DNA from: Fructobacillus sp. CRL 2054
Lineage (GTDB): Bacteria; Bacillota; Bacilli; Lactobacillales; Lactobacillaceae
NCBI RefSeq assembly: GCF_028764065.1
Contig: NZ_JACOFN010000009.1
Span: forward strand, 1-63,672
Length of the DNA stretch: 63,672 nt
Direction of reading: 5' to 3'
The notes beneath the pieces were generated by a model. That model saw only the letters and a program-made list of their open reading frames with translations. It did not search any database and was not told the origin of the DNA. The first letter of the stretch is position 1. Each line of letters begins with the position of its first letter. Below are positions 22,546 to 31,904 of the stretch, piece after piece. The position numbers and the translations under genes were made by a program.

Positions 22546-24717
22546 TTAGATGGAACAAGATTCACACTCGTTCACACCGGCTTCTTGATTATCATCCGTA
22601 AAGGTACGAACATAGTAAATCGTTTTGATACCCTTCTTAAAGGCGTAGTTACGCAAGATAGACAAGTCACGTGTCGTCATCTTGTTCGTACGATCATCCT
22701 TCCATTCGTAGAGCCCATCAGGAATCGTTGAACGCATGAAGTATGTCAAAGACATTCCTTGGTCAACGTGTGGCTGTGCCGCTGCATAAACGTCAACAAC
22801 CTTACGCATATCCGTATCATAAGCTGATTGATAATAAGGAATCGTTTCGTTTGAAAGGCCAGGCGCTGGATAGTAGACCTTTCCAATCATCGCCTCTTGA
22901 CGTTCTTCAATTCGGTTAATGATTGGGTGCAGCGAAGCTGTCGTGTTATTAACGTATGAAATCGAACCAGTTGGTGCAATGGCGTGACGGTAAGCGTTAT
23001 ACAAACCATTTTCCATAACTTCCTTCTTCAACTGCTGCCAATCTTCATGGCTTGGCAAGTGAATGTTTTCAAAGAGCTTGGCGACTTTTTCAGTCTTAGG
23101 ACCAAAGTCCTTTTCCAAATACTGGTTGAAGTATGAGCCATCCGCATAGGCAGACTTTTCAAAGCCAGCAAACGTTTCCCCACGGTCTTCTGCAATGTGC
23201 ATGGAAGCAATCAAAGAGTAGTAGTTTAACGTTGAGAAGAAGGTTTGAGTGAAGTCCAAGGCTTCTTCATCTCCATACATCATTTGGTTTTGTGCAAAGA
23301 GGGCTGCAAGTCCCATCGCACCCAATCCAACGGCATGCTTCTTCTGGTTACCATTTTCAACAGAAGGCACAACGTTTAGGTTTGAGTTGTCGGAAACAAA
23401 GGAAAGCGCACGAATCATTGCTTCAACTGAAGCCCCGAAATCCGGTGTCTTCATCATGTTCACAATGTTAACGGAACCCAAATTACATGAAATATCTTCA
23501 CCCAACTTTGTATATTCCTGTTCATCGTTTAATTCTGATGGTGTCTGCACCTGCAAAATTTCTGAACAAAGGTTTGATGAAATAATCTTTCCATCAATTG
23601 GGTTGGCTGCGTTAACCGTATCCACGTTCATAATGTATGGATAACCAGATTCCTGCTGCAACTTTGAAATTTCTTCTTCGACTGTTCGTGCAGGAATCAT
23701 CTTACGACGGATATTCTTGTTTGCTAACAAGTTATCGTATTCCGCAGTCAAATCAACGTAGTTAAATGGCACTCCGTACTCACGCTCAACATCGTCAGGT
23801 GAGAACAAAGCCATTTCCTTATTGGCCTTTGTCAATTCGTAGAACTTGTCCGGCACAATCAACCCGAGGGAAAGCGTCTTAACACGAACCTTCTCATCGG
23901 CGTTTTCCTTCTTGGTTGCCATAAAAGTCATGACGTCAGGATGGAAGATGTTTAAGTAGACAACACCGGCTCCTTGACGGGCTCCAACCTGTGAAGAGAA
24001 GGTAAAAGAATCTTCCAATAACTTCATAATTGGCACGATTCCACCAGCTGAATTAGCAATCCCCATTACCGGCGCACCAGATTCACGGACATTGGACAAG
24101 TTAATTCCAACTCCCCCACCCATCTTAGATAGTTGGAGTGCTGAGTTGATAATACGCCCAATGGAATTCATATTGTCCGTTGCTTGCAAAACAAAACAAG
24201 AAACCAATTCACCACGACGTGCACGTCCCGCGTTCAAGAAGGATGGCGTTGCCGGTTGGTAACGTTGGTGCACCATTTCGTTTGCAAGCGACATTGCTAA
24301 TGTCTCATCACCATTGGCATAGAACAAAGCGTTGGCTGCAAGTCGATCAATGTATGATTCAACGTAGTAAGCCTTGTCATTGGTCTTCTGTGCATACTGG
24401 TTATAGAACTTAAAGGCAGCCATAAAGGAAGCAAAGTGAAAGTCTTCGCCCTCCAAGAAGGCATAGAGTTCTTCGATGAAAGACATCTTATACTTTTCAA
24501 TGAAGCCCTTTTCCAAAAAGTCGTTCTTAATCATCCAGTCAAAACGTTCTTTTAATGAATCAAACTTTTTCATGTTTGGTTCAACGTTTTCTTCCATGAA
24601 TGCTTCTAAAGCTTCCTGGTCTTTTTCAAGTTGAATCTGACCGTTTTTTGGAATGTTAACTTCGTTGTTTAAATCAAAATACTTAACATTCGCGAGATCG
24701 ATGTCTAATAATGACAT
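22546..24717 (-). CDS. nrdE: Class Ib ribonucleotide reductase, alpha subunit
   Basis: 723 residues. The redox-active site (SCFVLQ Cys, NLCSEILQ radical Cys, SCNLGSVN second Cys), the glycyl-free class I barrel with GMGVGINLSN-type loop (MGGGVGINLSNVRESG), ALAPTGSIS-like IAPTGSIS motif, and the C-terminal CESC pair that exchanges electrons with NrdH are all present. The N-terminal ATP-cone is absent, as usual in NrdE. Shine-Dalgarno GGAAAGGAA. Second gene of the nrd cluster. Confidence 0.96.
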   Translation of the reverse strand: MSLLDIDLANVKYFDLNNEVNIPKNGQIQLEKDQEALEAFMEENVEPNMKKFDSLKERFDWMIKNDFLEKGFIEKYKMSFIEELYAFLEGEDFHFASFMAAFKFYNQYAQKTNDKAYYVESYIDRLAANALFYANGDETLAMSLANEMVHQRYQPATPSFLNAGRARRGELVSCFVLQATDNMNSIGRIINSALQLSKMGGGVGINLSNVRESGAPVMGIANSAGGIVPIMKLLEDSFTFSSQVGARQGAGVVYLNIFHPDVMTFMATKKENADEKVRVKTLSLGLIVPDKFYELTKANKEMALFSPDDVEREYGVPFNYVDLTAEYDNLLANKNIRRKMIPARTVEEEISKLQQESGYPYIMNVDTVNAANPIDGKIISSNLCSEILQVQTPSELNDEQEYTKLGEDISCNLGSVNIVNMMKTPDFGASVEAMIRALSFVSDNSNLNVVPSVENGNQKKHAVGLGAMGLAALFAQNQMMYGDEEALDFTQTFFSTLNYYSLIASMHIAEDRGETFAGFEKSAYADGSYFNQYLEKDFGPKTEKVAKLFENIHLPSHEDWQQLKKEVMENGLYNAYRHAIAPTGSISYVNNTTASLHPIINRIEERQEAMIGKVYYPAPGLSNETIPYYQSAYDTDMRKVVDVYAAAQPHVDQGMSLTYFMRSTIPDGLYEWKDDRTNKMTTRDLSILRNYAFKKGIKTIYYVRTFTDDNQEAGVNECESCSI

Positions 24718-24812
24718 GAAATTCCTTTCCGTTGCTTGTACTTAGCAAATTCTTTTTTACTGAAGCAAATCTTATTACGATATGTAATAAAAAGTAGCTA
24801 CACTAAAAAAGC

Positions 24813-25043
24813 TTAAGCGGTCAATTGCTTCAAAACGGCAGGTTGGAATCCAGCAAAGGCTTCGCGACCAGCTACTTGAACAACGGGTGTTTGCTTGAAT
24901 CCCTGCTCCTTCAATTGAGCGAGGTATTCAGGTTGCTCTTCAATGTTAATTTCTTTGAATCCCAAACCAAGTTGATCCAAGTACTTCTTTGTCATCTTAC
25001 ATTGAACGCAGTTATTTTTTGTAAAGACCGTAATTTCTGACAT
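24813..25043 (-). CDS. nrdH: NrdH redoxin
   Basis: 76 residues, glutaredoxin-like with CVQC active site (residues 12-15) and the NrdH-specific TPVV and FAGFQPAVLKQL region. Donates electrons to NrdE. Shine-Dalgarno AAGGACCACC. First gene of the nrd operon, separated from nrdE by 95 bases with no terminator evident. Confidence 0.95.
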   Translation of the reverse strand: MSEITVFTKNNCVQCKMTKKYLDQLGLGFKEINIEEQPEYLAQLKEQGFKQTPVVQVAGREAFAGFQPAVLKQLTA

Positions 25044-25459
25044 AAGGTGGTCCTTCTTTCTCTCTATATTTATCGCTGTTTAATCAGGCTTTTAACGTTG
25101 ATTTAAACAACGGGACAATCTCTAGTTTACTGTTTTAAAAATAGACTTCAAGGTCTAAAGATGTCTGCACAAACAAATATTTCCAGAACCTTATCAGACC
25201 GGGTTTTTGAATTTATTTTGTGCATTTTTATACAAAGGCTGATAACCCCTTATTGTTCGGTTTCTTACCTTGTTATTACAATTTAGAATCTAATAAATCA
25301 CTTCTTATCCCAACAATGAGGGGAACATCCATTCTGTTACCCCTTGTGAAGAAGGCTTTGTTACATTTGTCATTGTACGCCATTACCCACTTACCATCGC
25401 CGTATTTTTTGATATAATAAGTATTAAATAAAGAAATCGAATTGAAAGAGGTATGTGTT
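25044..25459. other. Divergent intergenic region with inverted repeats (nrdH / CNNM)
   Basis: 416 bases. Plus-strand promoter of the CNNM gene at 25391-25418. A 12-bp inverted repeat (25246-25257 with 25312-25323, one G-T pair) shares its right arm with a competing hairpin GGGGAACA...TGTTACCCC (about 25320-25345). Near 25132-25150, minus-strand sequence forms a short TAGAC/GTCTA hairpin followed by TTTTT in the likely nrdH leader. No clear NrdR box was seen. Confidence 0.4.
25391..25418 (+). promoter_or_regulatory. Promoter of the CNNM/CBS gene
   Basis: TTACCA (25391-25396), 16-base spacer, TATAAT (25413-25418). Confidence 0.6.
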
Positions 25460-26899
25460 TTGGATTCAGGTCCTTCGTATTTAATTAATACACTTATTAT
25501 TGTTTTTATCTTACTACTTGCAGTGCTCTTTACTTTAACTGAGTACTCCTTAGTTAAGGTGCGACTCTCAGCTTTACAGGCCCTACAAGACGACCGTGAA
25601 AAGCCTTCAAAGAACATCGCTTCCGCTATCCACATGGTTACCCACCTAACAGAGTTCCTTTCAACTGCTCAGGTTGGTATCACGCTGACTTCCCTTATCT
25701 TAGGTTGGGTCGGTGAAGAAACAGTGGCCGATTTAATTATTCAGTCACACATGCTTCCAACGGACATGGCCAAGCCTGTTGCCTCTGTGGCTGCTATCGT
25801 TATCTTTACCGTTCTGCACGCCGTCTTCACTGATTTGGTGCCAAAGAACATTGCCATTGAAGAACCAATTAAGGTCCTCCTTTTCATTGTTAAGCCTGTA
25901 CGTTTCTTCCACATCACTTTGTTCCCAATGATTTGGTTGCTTGACCACATGTCAAACTGGGTCACCCACCTACTTGGTTTCCAAGTGACAAACGATGACG
26001 ATATCTACTCTCAAACCGAGATTCTATCATTGTCTAAGAATGCAGCTGAAGCCGGTGAATTGGATACTGAAGATTTGACTTTCATGCAACGCGCATTTGA
26101 AATGAACGATAAAGTTGCGGTTGATGTTATGATTGACCGTACATCAATGGATGTTATCGATGTTTCTCAAAGTATTTCTTCTGGATTGGACGAATACCTA
26201 AAGGTTCGTCATTCTCGTTTCCCAGTCGTCGCAGATGGTGATAAAGATAAGATTCTAGGATACGTCTTCAACTACGACCTTGTTCGCCAAAGTCGTATCT
26301 CTGGTAAGGAATCAGTTGCCAAAATCATGCGTGATATTCCCGCTGTTCCGGAGAACATGGACCTCCACAACGTCATGGACGAAATGGTTATGAAGCGCTC
26401 ACCAATCGCAGTTGTTGTTGATGAGTATGGTGGTACTGCCGGTATTATCACTGATAAGGATATCTACGAAGAGTTATTCGGATCCGTTCGTGATGAAATG
26501 GATGACCAATCGGACGAGTACATCGAAAAGCTCGGTGATCGCCGTTACAAGGTTTCCGGTAAAACAACTTTGTATGACTTCCAGCGTTACTTCCACACAG
26601 ATGTGAAGGAATTGGACGATGATGAAGCTGTCACGTTGACCGGTTACGTTTTGAAGCGTGATCCTGACTTCCGAACGGGCGATTCATTACGTATTGCTAA
26701 TTACAAAGTCACTGCACTTGGATATGAAAACGCCTTTATCCCAGAATTCGCTGTGAAAGAACTTGATGATGAACCTGTTGCACCATCTTCATCTGAAGAT
26801 GGTGAATCAAGTACTGATGAACAAGATGATTCAATTGATAAGCCAAAGTTCCACCTGCGTGAACGCAATGACCATCACGCCACTTCTGATGATAAATAA
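25460..26899 (+). CDS. CNNM/CorC-type membrane protein with CBS pair
   Basis: About 479 residues: CNNM (DUF21) domain of three to four helices (residues 1-200), a CBS pair (about 205-330, with DVMIDRTSMDVIDVS and VVVDEYGGTAGIITDKDIYEELFG), and a C-terminal CorC/HlyC domain (about 345-430) followed by an acidic/Ser tail. Family members act in Mg2+ export or homeostasis; some are called haemolysins without proof. Start choice: TTG at 25460 with AAAGAGG 7 bases upstream; a TTG at 25442 would place the ribosome-binding site inside the coding frame. Confidence 0.86.
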   Translation: MDSGPSYLINTLIIVFILLLAVLFTLTEYSLVKVRLSALQALQDDREKPSKNIASAIHMVTHLTEFLSTAQVGITLTSLILGWVGEETVADLIIQSHMLPTDMAKPVASVAAIVIFTVLHAVFTDLVPKNIAIEEPIKVLLFIVKPVRFFHITLFPMIWLLDHMSNWVTHLLGFQVTNDDDIYSQTEILSLSKNAAEAGELDTEDLTFMQRAFEMNDKVAVDVMIDRTSMDVIDVSQSISSGLDEYLKVRHSRFPVVADGDKDKILGYVFNYDLVRQSRISGKESVAKIMRDIPAVPENMDLHNVMDEMVMKRSPIAVVVDEYGGTAGIITDKDIYEELFGSVRDEMDDQSDEYIEKLGDRRYKVSGKTTLYDFQRYFHTDVKELDDDEAVTLTGYVLKRDPDFRTGDSLRIANYKVTALGYENAFIPEFAVKELDDEPVAPSSSEDGESSTDEQDDSIDKPKFHLRERNDHHATSDDK

Positions 26900-26908
26900 T
26901 GAAGATAT

Positions 26909-26936
26909 AAAGCAGCCCTAGGGCTGCTTTTTTTAT
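26909..26936 (+). terminator. Terminator of the CNNM gene
   Basis: AAGCAGCCC/GGGCTGCTT stem with T7 run. Confidence 0.85.
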
Positions 26937-27049
26937 AAATAAATTGGTAAATTAAATCCCCCTTACCATTCGGTCTAGCTTTTCTTTCGTGGTAAACTAG
27001 GGTTAAACAATTGTTGCAACAACCAACAAGATCTTTAAAGGAGCTGTTT

Positions 27050-27727
27050 ATGACCGCCATTGATTTGTACCTCGTTCGCCACGGCCAAACCTATTTCAAT
27101 CTCACACGTCGTTTGCAAGGGTACTCTGATGCACCATTAACCGAGTCAGGTATTCATGATGGCCACTTAGCCGGACAACGATTAGCCAATGTCCACTTCG
27201 CCGGTGCCTACTCATCCGACCTTACTCGAGCAATCCATACGGCGAAGTACCTTCTATCAGAAAATCAGGCAGGTTCACCCATTTGGCCACAACAACTACC
27301 TGACTTCCGTGAAGAGAATTTCGGTTCATTTGAAGGTATTGACTCACAAGTCGCTTTAACGCAGTTAAACGCCTTCTCAGACACCTTTTATGCCGATTAT
27401 TCAGACATGATTACGAAACGTGGCATGGCTGAATCTATGAACCTCTTTGCACTGGCTGACCCTTATAAGCTTGCAGAAGACTATGATCACTTTATCAAGC
27501 GTGTTAAGAACGGTTTCAAATTCCTTCTAGAAGAACACAAGGACGGTGACCAAGTACTAGTTGTAGCCCATGGTACAACTATTCGTGCCATTGTCGATTA
27601 CTTTGGACACTCTGAATTAGCCGTTAATTCAATTAGCAACGGTGCAGTAACCAAAATCCACCTTAGCGAAGAAGGTGGTCGTGTCGATATCTTTAACGAT
27701 AGCGAAACGGTTTTTAACGTAAAATAA
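27050..27727 (+). CDS. Histidine phosphatase (phosphoglycerate mutase-like)
   Basis: 225 residues. Catalytic YLVRHGQTYFN (phosphohistidine His in RHG, residues 9-11), YSSDLTRAIHTA, and a second His in VVAHGTTIRAI. These enzymes dephosphorylate small molecules; many lactic acid bacteria carry several and few have known substrates. The ATG at 27050 is preceded by AAAGGAG at 6-7 bases. It is followed by a small terminator before hflX. Confidence 0.88.
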   Translation: MTAIDLYLVRHGQTYFNLTRRLQGYSDAPLTESGIHDGHLAGQRLANVHFAGAYSSDLTRAIHTAKYLLSENQAGSPIWPQQLPDFREENFGSFEGIDSQVALTQLNAFSDTFYADYSDMITKRGMAESMNLFALADPYKLAEDYDHFIKRVKNGFKFLLEEHKDGDQVLVVAHGTTIRAIVDYFGHSELAVNSISNGAVTKIHLSEEGGRVDIFNDSETVFNVK

Positions 27728-27730
27728 AAC

Positions 27731-27755
27731 GGAGTCGGCGTTCGCCGACTTTTTC
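27731..27755 (+). terminator. Terminator between the phosphatase gene and hflX
   Basis: GTCGGCG/CGCCGAC stem with TTTTTC. It lies 14 bases before the hflX start, so partial read-through is possible. Confidence 0.7.
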
Positions 27756-27768
27756 AATGGAGAAACAA

Positions 27769-29070
27769 ATGGAAGATTTTAATTCTACTGAAGTAAAGAT
27801 ACGTCCAGTGCTGTTAGCAGCTTTAAAACAAGACCAGAAGCAAAACTTAGACTATGAGTTAGAAGAGTTAGCCAATTTAGCAAAGGCCAACCGGCTAAAC
27901 CCGGTCGAAACGTATATCCAGTCATTAGAGCGTCCAAACCCAGCGACCTACTTTGGGAAAGGTAAAGTCGAGGAACTGCGCATTGCCGTTCAAACCTACG
28001 ATGTGGATTTAATCGTTACAAACGACGAATTATCCCCATCGCAAATTCGTAACCTAGAAAAAGCAACTGACGCCACGGTAGTTGACCGTACTGGTTTAAT
28101 TTTAGATATTTTTGCACAGCGTGCTCAAACGAAGGTTGCTAAACTTCAAGTACAGCTTGCTCGTTTGCAGTACCAGCTCCCTCGCCTTCGCACATCCATG
28201 TCCGTTTCCCTAGATCAGCAGACAGGTGCCGGTGGTGGCGGTTTTACCTCTCGTGGAGCCGGTGAAACACAGTTAGAGCAGTCTCGCCGTCGATTAACTT
28301 CGGAAATGGTTGCAATCAAAAAGGAGCTAGCTGAACTACAAAAAGACAGTTCGGTTCAAAGCAAGAAACGCCAAGAATCTGAAATTCCAACCGTTGCTCT
28401 TGTAGGTTACACCAACGCCGGTAAGTCAACTTTGATGAATCAGCTCTTAACGCGTTTTGGACAGGGAGCTGAAAATGACCAAAGTAAGCAAGTCTTTGAA
28501 AAAGACATGCTCTTTGCAACCCTGAACACAACGATTCGACAGCTAACGCTTCCTGACAAATCACAGTTCTTACTTTCAGATACAGTTGGCTTTGTTTCAA
28601 AACTCCCCCACCACTTAGTGGCTGCCTTCGAATCAACCTTACAAGAAGCTGCCCAGGCCGACTTACTATTACAGGTTGTCGACATCTCAGACCCTCACCA
28701 CAAGGAGATGATGGCCACTACTGAAGAAACCCTTGAGCGCTTAGGAATCAAGGATAAGGCCATGATTACCGTCTTTAACAAGGCGGACCTAGCCGACCTA
28801 GCCTATCCACTTGTTGATGGTGATGGTGCCATTACAATCTCAGCAAGGGACCGCACCTCCCAAGACGAGCTTTTAAAGCTTGTTAAGAAAGAAATCTTTG
28901 CTGATCGTCAAGAAATGACCCTACACGTTCCCTTCGCCGATTCAGCGGTAGTTGCCAATATCTTAGATCACCACGAATTGCTAGACCAGGAATTCGATGA
29001 GAATGGTACGGTTCTGACTGTGGCCCTTTCAAGCGAAGAAGTCCAGCGATACCAAAAGTACATCCATTAA
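27769..29070 (+). CDS. hflX: Ribosome-splitting GTPase HflX
   Basis: 433 residues. N-terminal HflX domain with NPATYFGKGKVEEL and VVDRTGLILDIFAQRA, a glycine-rich GAGGGGFTSRGAGETQLE linker, and the G domain (G1 GYTNAGKST near residue 212, G3 DTVGF, G4 NKAD). HflX rescues stalled ribosomes under stress. The ATG at 27769 is preferred over 27757 because GGAG lies 5-6 bases before it. Confidence 0.94.
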   Translation: MEDFNSTEVKIRPVLLAALKQDQKQNLDYELEELANLAKANRLNPVETYIQSLERPNPATYFGKGKVEELRIAVQTYDVDLIVTNDELSPSQIRNLEKATDATVVDRTGLILDIFAQRAQTKVAKLQVQLARLQYQLPRLRTSMSVSLDQQTGAGGGGFTSRGAGETQLEQSRRRLTSEMVAIKKELAELQKDSSVQSKKRQESEIPTVALVGYTNAGKSTLMNQLLTRFGQGAENDQSKQVFEKDMLFATLNTTIRQLTLPDKSQFLLSDTVGFVSKLPHHLVAAFESTLQEAAQADLLLQVVDISDPHHKEMMATTEETLERLGIKDKAMITVFNKADLADLAYPLVDGDGAITISARDRTSQDELLKLVKKEIFADRQEMTLHVPFADSAVVANILDHHELLDQEFDENGTVLTVALSSEEVQRYQKYIH

Positions 29071-29077
29071 AACATAG

Positions 29078-29112
29078 AAAAAGCCTTCTAGTGATTGCTA
29101 GAAGGCTTTTTT
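29078..29112 (+). terminator. Terminator of hflX
   Basis: AAAAGCCTTCTAG / CTAGAAGGCTTTT stem, T-run on the plus strand. Confidence 0.85.
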
Positions 29113-29130
29113 AGAACATTAATTTTTAAA

Positions 29131-29157
29131 TAAAAAAGCAGGCATCTCTGCCTGCTA
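29131..29157 (-). terminator. Terminator of the tRNA-Tyr/tRNA-Gln transcript
   Basis: AGCAGGCA/TGCCTGCT stem with T6 on the minus strand, 25 bases after tRNA-Gln. Confidence 0.8.
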
Positions 29158-29180
29158 AAAGTGATTGCCTAACGGCCTTA

Positions 29181-29252
29181 TTGCCCCTGCTGGGATCGAA
29201 CCAGCGCATGGAGGTACCAAAAACCTCTGCCTTACCACTTGGCCAAGGGGCA
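29181..29252 (-). tRNA. tRNA-Gln (anticodon UUG)
   Basis: Minus strand acceptor TGCCCCT/AGGGGCA, D-arm GCC...GGC, anticodon stem GAGGT/ACCTC with loop TTTTGGT (anticodon TTG), T-arm GCTGG-TTCGATC-CCAGC. Second gene after tRNA-Tyr. CCA not encoded. Confidence 0.94.
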
Positions 29253-29286
29253 ATCGTAAGATACCAGCTACTTTTTGCAGCAGCGA

Positions 29287-29369
29287 TGGGAGCGGTAGGA
29301 TTCGAACCTACGAACCCGAAGGAACGGAGTTACAGTCCGTCGCGTTTAGCCAGACTTCGCTACACTCCC
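29287..29369 (-). tRNA. tRNA-Tyr (anticodon GUA)
   Basis: Minus strand acceptor GGGAGTG/CGCTCCC, anticodon stem ACGGA/TCCGT with loop CTGTAAC (anticodon GTA), long variable arm, T-arm GTAGG-TTCGAAT-CCTAC. First of two tRNAs in a transcript. Confidence 0.94.
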
Positions 29370-29389
29370 GAATGCCTTACGACTTAAAT

Positions 29390-29418
29390 ATTATAACAAG
29401 CCTAGCTAGTACTGACAA
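29390..29418 (-). promoter_or_regulatory. Promoter of tRNA-Tyr/tRNA-Gln
   Basis: Minus strand TTGTCA (29413-29418), 17-base spacer, TATAAT (29390-29395). Confidence 0.8.
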
Positions 29419-29455
29419 GACTTTTTCGAAAATTCTTTTATTTTTTTCTAGACAT

Positions 29456-29487
29456 AAAAAAGGCCTGACAAATGTCAGACCTTTTTC
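29456..29487 (-). terminator. Terminator of the MMPL gene
   Basis: Stem AAGG-CTGACA/TGTCAG-CCTT with flanking A/T runs. Confidence 0.75.
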
Positions 29488-29503
29488 TTTCATAAACTAG
29501 TGT

Positions 29504-31774
29504 TTAATTCTTTTTTCCAGGGAATGCCCAGTTAGTCTTTCCGAAGACCTTCAACATCGCTGGCACAAAGAGCAAACGAACGAAGAACGCATCGAAGAAG
29601 ATTCCGAAGGCCAAAGCCAATCCCAATGACTTAATGGTTGGGTCAGAGTTCAAAGCAAATGAACCAAAGACGGCAATCATAATCAAGGCGGCAGTGACAA
29701 CAATTGGACCTGAATCCTGCATAGCAACCGTTACGGCACGATCGTTGTCCCCTGTCTTCTTGTACTCTTCACGAGCACGTGAAACCATAAAGACTTCGTA
29801 ATCCATGGCCAAACCGAAGAGAATGGCTGTAACGATGATTGGCAAGAAAGCAATCAATGGGGCACCCTTTGATACGCCGAAGAAGCTCTTCATGAACCCT
29901 TCTTGAATAACCAAAGTCGTGAATCCAAATGATGCCAGTAGTGACAGACCGAAACCAAGCATGGCAACAATTGGCACAACGAATGACTTAAAGACGGCCA
30001 TCAAAAGCAAGAAGGCCAAAACCATAATTGTGGCAACGAAGATTGGTGTTGCCTTGTTCAACTTATCCGTGATGTCCAAGTTAACAGCGTTAATACCTGT
30101 CAAAGTAATCTTTGCATCGTACTTTGACTTCGTGGTGTCAGAGTAATCCTTAATCTTATTAACAAGGTTAGTTGTTTCAACAGCCTCTGATCCCTTCTTA
30201 GGGGTAATCAACATAAGAGCGTACTTACCATCGTCAGAAACCATGTACTTACGACCGGCTTGAGCAACAATCTCAGTCTTCATCTTAGCAGCCGCAGCAT
30301 CCTGCTCTGCCTGTGTTGGCATTTGACCAGTAGCCTGAGCCTGGGCGGCCATTTGCTGCTTTGCTTGAGCAGTCATTTGCTCTTGCAATGTAGCAGCCTT
30401 GACTTTATCAACTGACAAAGTCTTCATCGTCTTAACACCCTTCAAGCCGGCAATATGATCAGCAATCTTATTCAAGTTTGCTTGGTTTTCATCAGATGAC
30501 TTTGATGAATCCAACTTCACAACAGCAACCAATGGTGAGTTAATTCCTTCACCAAACTTGTCAGAAATCATGTCATAGGCTTGACGTTCTGTACGGTCTT
30601 CTGGAAGTGAACCGTTGTATGGCATACCCAAACGCATGTTTTGTGCTGGCAATGCCACGGCTCCTAGGATAACGATAACAGAAACGATAACCGTCCAAGG
30701 GTGACCAGTTAAGAACTTTGTAATCTTTGATGGGTTAGCAGCCAATTCATCAACAGTCTTTGTAGCTGGCTTAATAAACTTTGCGCACAAAGCAATCAAG
30801 GCTGGCAAGAAAGTCAAAGCGGAGAATACGGCAAAGGCCACGGCAAAGGCGGCAGCAATTCCCATCGTCGTAACGAATTCGATGCCAGCAAAGGCCAACC
30901 CAAGAACGGCGATAATAACCGTGACACCGGCAAAGATAACTGAAGCACCAGCTTCAGACAAAGCACGTCCAAGTGCTTCTTGTCGATCACCATTGGTATC
31001 AGCCAAATCCGTCTTATAACGGTTCAAAATGAAGAGTGAGTAATCAATTCCAACGGCCAATGACAACATCACGGCCAAAGTCTGTGAAACAGAAGCCATG
31101 GTCAAGAAGTTCGTTCCGATGGTAACCAAAAGGATACCTGAAACCAAACCGACCAAAGCTGAAATAATTGGCATTCCAGCCGTTACAAAGGAACGGAAGA
31201 GAACCAACAACAAAACAAAGGCAATGGAAATACCGATAATTTCTGAAGGACCACCAACTTCAAAGGCGTGAACCTGAACGGATCCAGTAAAGGCAACCTT
31301 CGTGTTTGACGTCTTCACCTTGTCGTTGAAGATGTCCATCACCTTATCAATGGCCTTACGTGGTACATCGTTAGCATCCTTCTTGTAAGTGATATCAACG
31401 TAGGCGGTCGTCTTATCAGAGGAAACAGCATCAGATTCGTATGGGTTGGCGATTGACTTAATGTCATCACCATACTTATCTTGAACCTTCTTAATAGCTG
31501 CGGCCACATCAGCCTTCGTGCTATCTGATGTCACATCCCCGTTATCCTTCTTCTGAATAACGGCCTTCATAGTTCCCGCATTAGGATTTTGATTAAATTC
31601 CTTCTGCAAAGTTGATTGAATGTTCGTTGAAGGGATACCAGAAATTGTCAAGTTCTGTGTGTAGTGTGAACCTAAGCCAAGTGCCCCAGCCGCCAACGCG
31701 GCGACAACAACGATCCATGCAAAGAAAGTCTTGAATTTATTATTATAAATCCATTTTCCTAAGCTTTTAAGCAT
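29504..31774 (-). CDS. MMPL-family (RND-type) membrane transporter
   Basis: 756 residues with the RND/MMPL plan: helix 1, a periplasm-equivalent ectodomain (about 35-165), helices 2-6 containing GIDYSLFILNRYKTDL (proton-relay Asp/Tyr), a second ectodomain (about 380-545, Ala/Gln-rich), helices 7-12 containing AMDYEVFMVSRAREEY. Likely exports lipids, peptides or drugs using the proton gradient. Divergent from a TetR gene, with overlapping promoters, so probably repressed by it. Clear ATG with GGAGAAAC. Confidence 0.88.
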   Translation of the reverse strand: MLKSLGKWIYNNKFKTFFAWIVVVAALAAGALGLGSHYTQNLTISGIPSTNIQSTLQKEFNQNPNAGTMKAVIQKKDNGDVTSDSTKADVAAAIKKVQDKYGDDIKSIANPYESDAVSSDKTTAYVDITYKKDANDVPRKAIDKVMDIFNDKVKTSNTKVAFTGSVQVHAFEVGGPSEIIGISIAFVLLLVLFRSFVTAGMPIISALVGLVSGILLVTIGTNFLTMASVSQTLAVMLSLAVGIDYSLFILNRYKTDLADTNGDRQEALGRALSEAGASVIFAGVTVIIAVLGLAFAGIEFVTTMGIAAAFAVAFAVFSALTFLPALIALCAKFIKPATKTVDELAANPSKITKFLTGHPWTVIVSVIVILGAVALPAQNMRLGMPYNGSLPEDRTERQAYDMISDKFGEGINSPLVAVVKLDSSKSSDENQANLNKIADHIAGLKGVKTMKTLSVDKVKAATLQEQMTAQAKQQMAAQAQATGQMPTQAEQDAAAAKMKTEIVAQAGRKYMVSDDGKYALMLITPKKGSEAVETTNLVNKIKDYSDTTKSKYDAKITLTGINAVNLDITDKLNKATPIFVATIMVLAFLLLMAVFKSFVVPIVAMLGFGLSLLASFGFTTLVIQEGFMKSFFGVSKGAPLIAFLPIIVTAILFGLAMDYEVFMVSRAREEYKKTGDNDRAVTVAMQDSGPIVVTAALIMIAVFGSFALNSDPTIKSLGLALAFGIFFDAFFVRLLFVPAMLKVFGKTNWAFPGKKN

Positions 31775-31817
31775 AGTCGTTTCTCCTTTTATATATTTTC
31801 ATTTAACAACTGAATCT

Positions 31818-31846
31818 ATTCTAAACATGGAAATATTTACGGTAAA
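31818..31846 (-). promoter_or_regulatory. MMPL promoter overlapping the TetR promoter region
   Basis: Minus strand TTTACC (31841-31846), 17-base spacer, TAGAAT (31818-31823). The palindrome TTTACGGTAAA (31836-31846) covers the -35 and could be a TetR operator. Confidence 0.5.
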
Positions 31847-31904
31847 GGGGTAAAATTGAGATACTGTCGCGCAAACATTACAACAGAGAGAAAGTGTCCC
31901 TTTT

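Noticed and set aside
25276-25635. Minus-strand open frame upstream of and overlapping the CNNM gene
   Set aside because: It overlaps a well-supported gene and promoter, and its codons show no bias or homology.
29165-29500. Plus-strand open frames over tRNA-Gln and tRNA-Tyr
   Set aside because: They are translated tRNA genes, a known source of false annotations.
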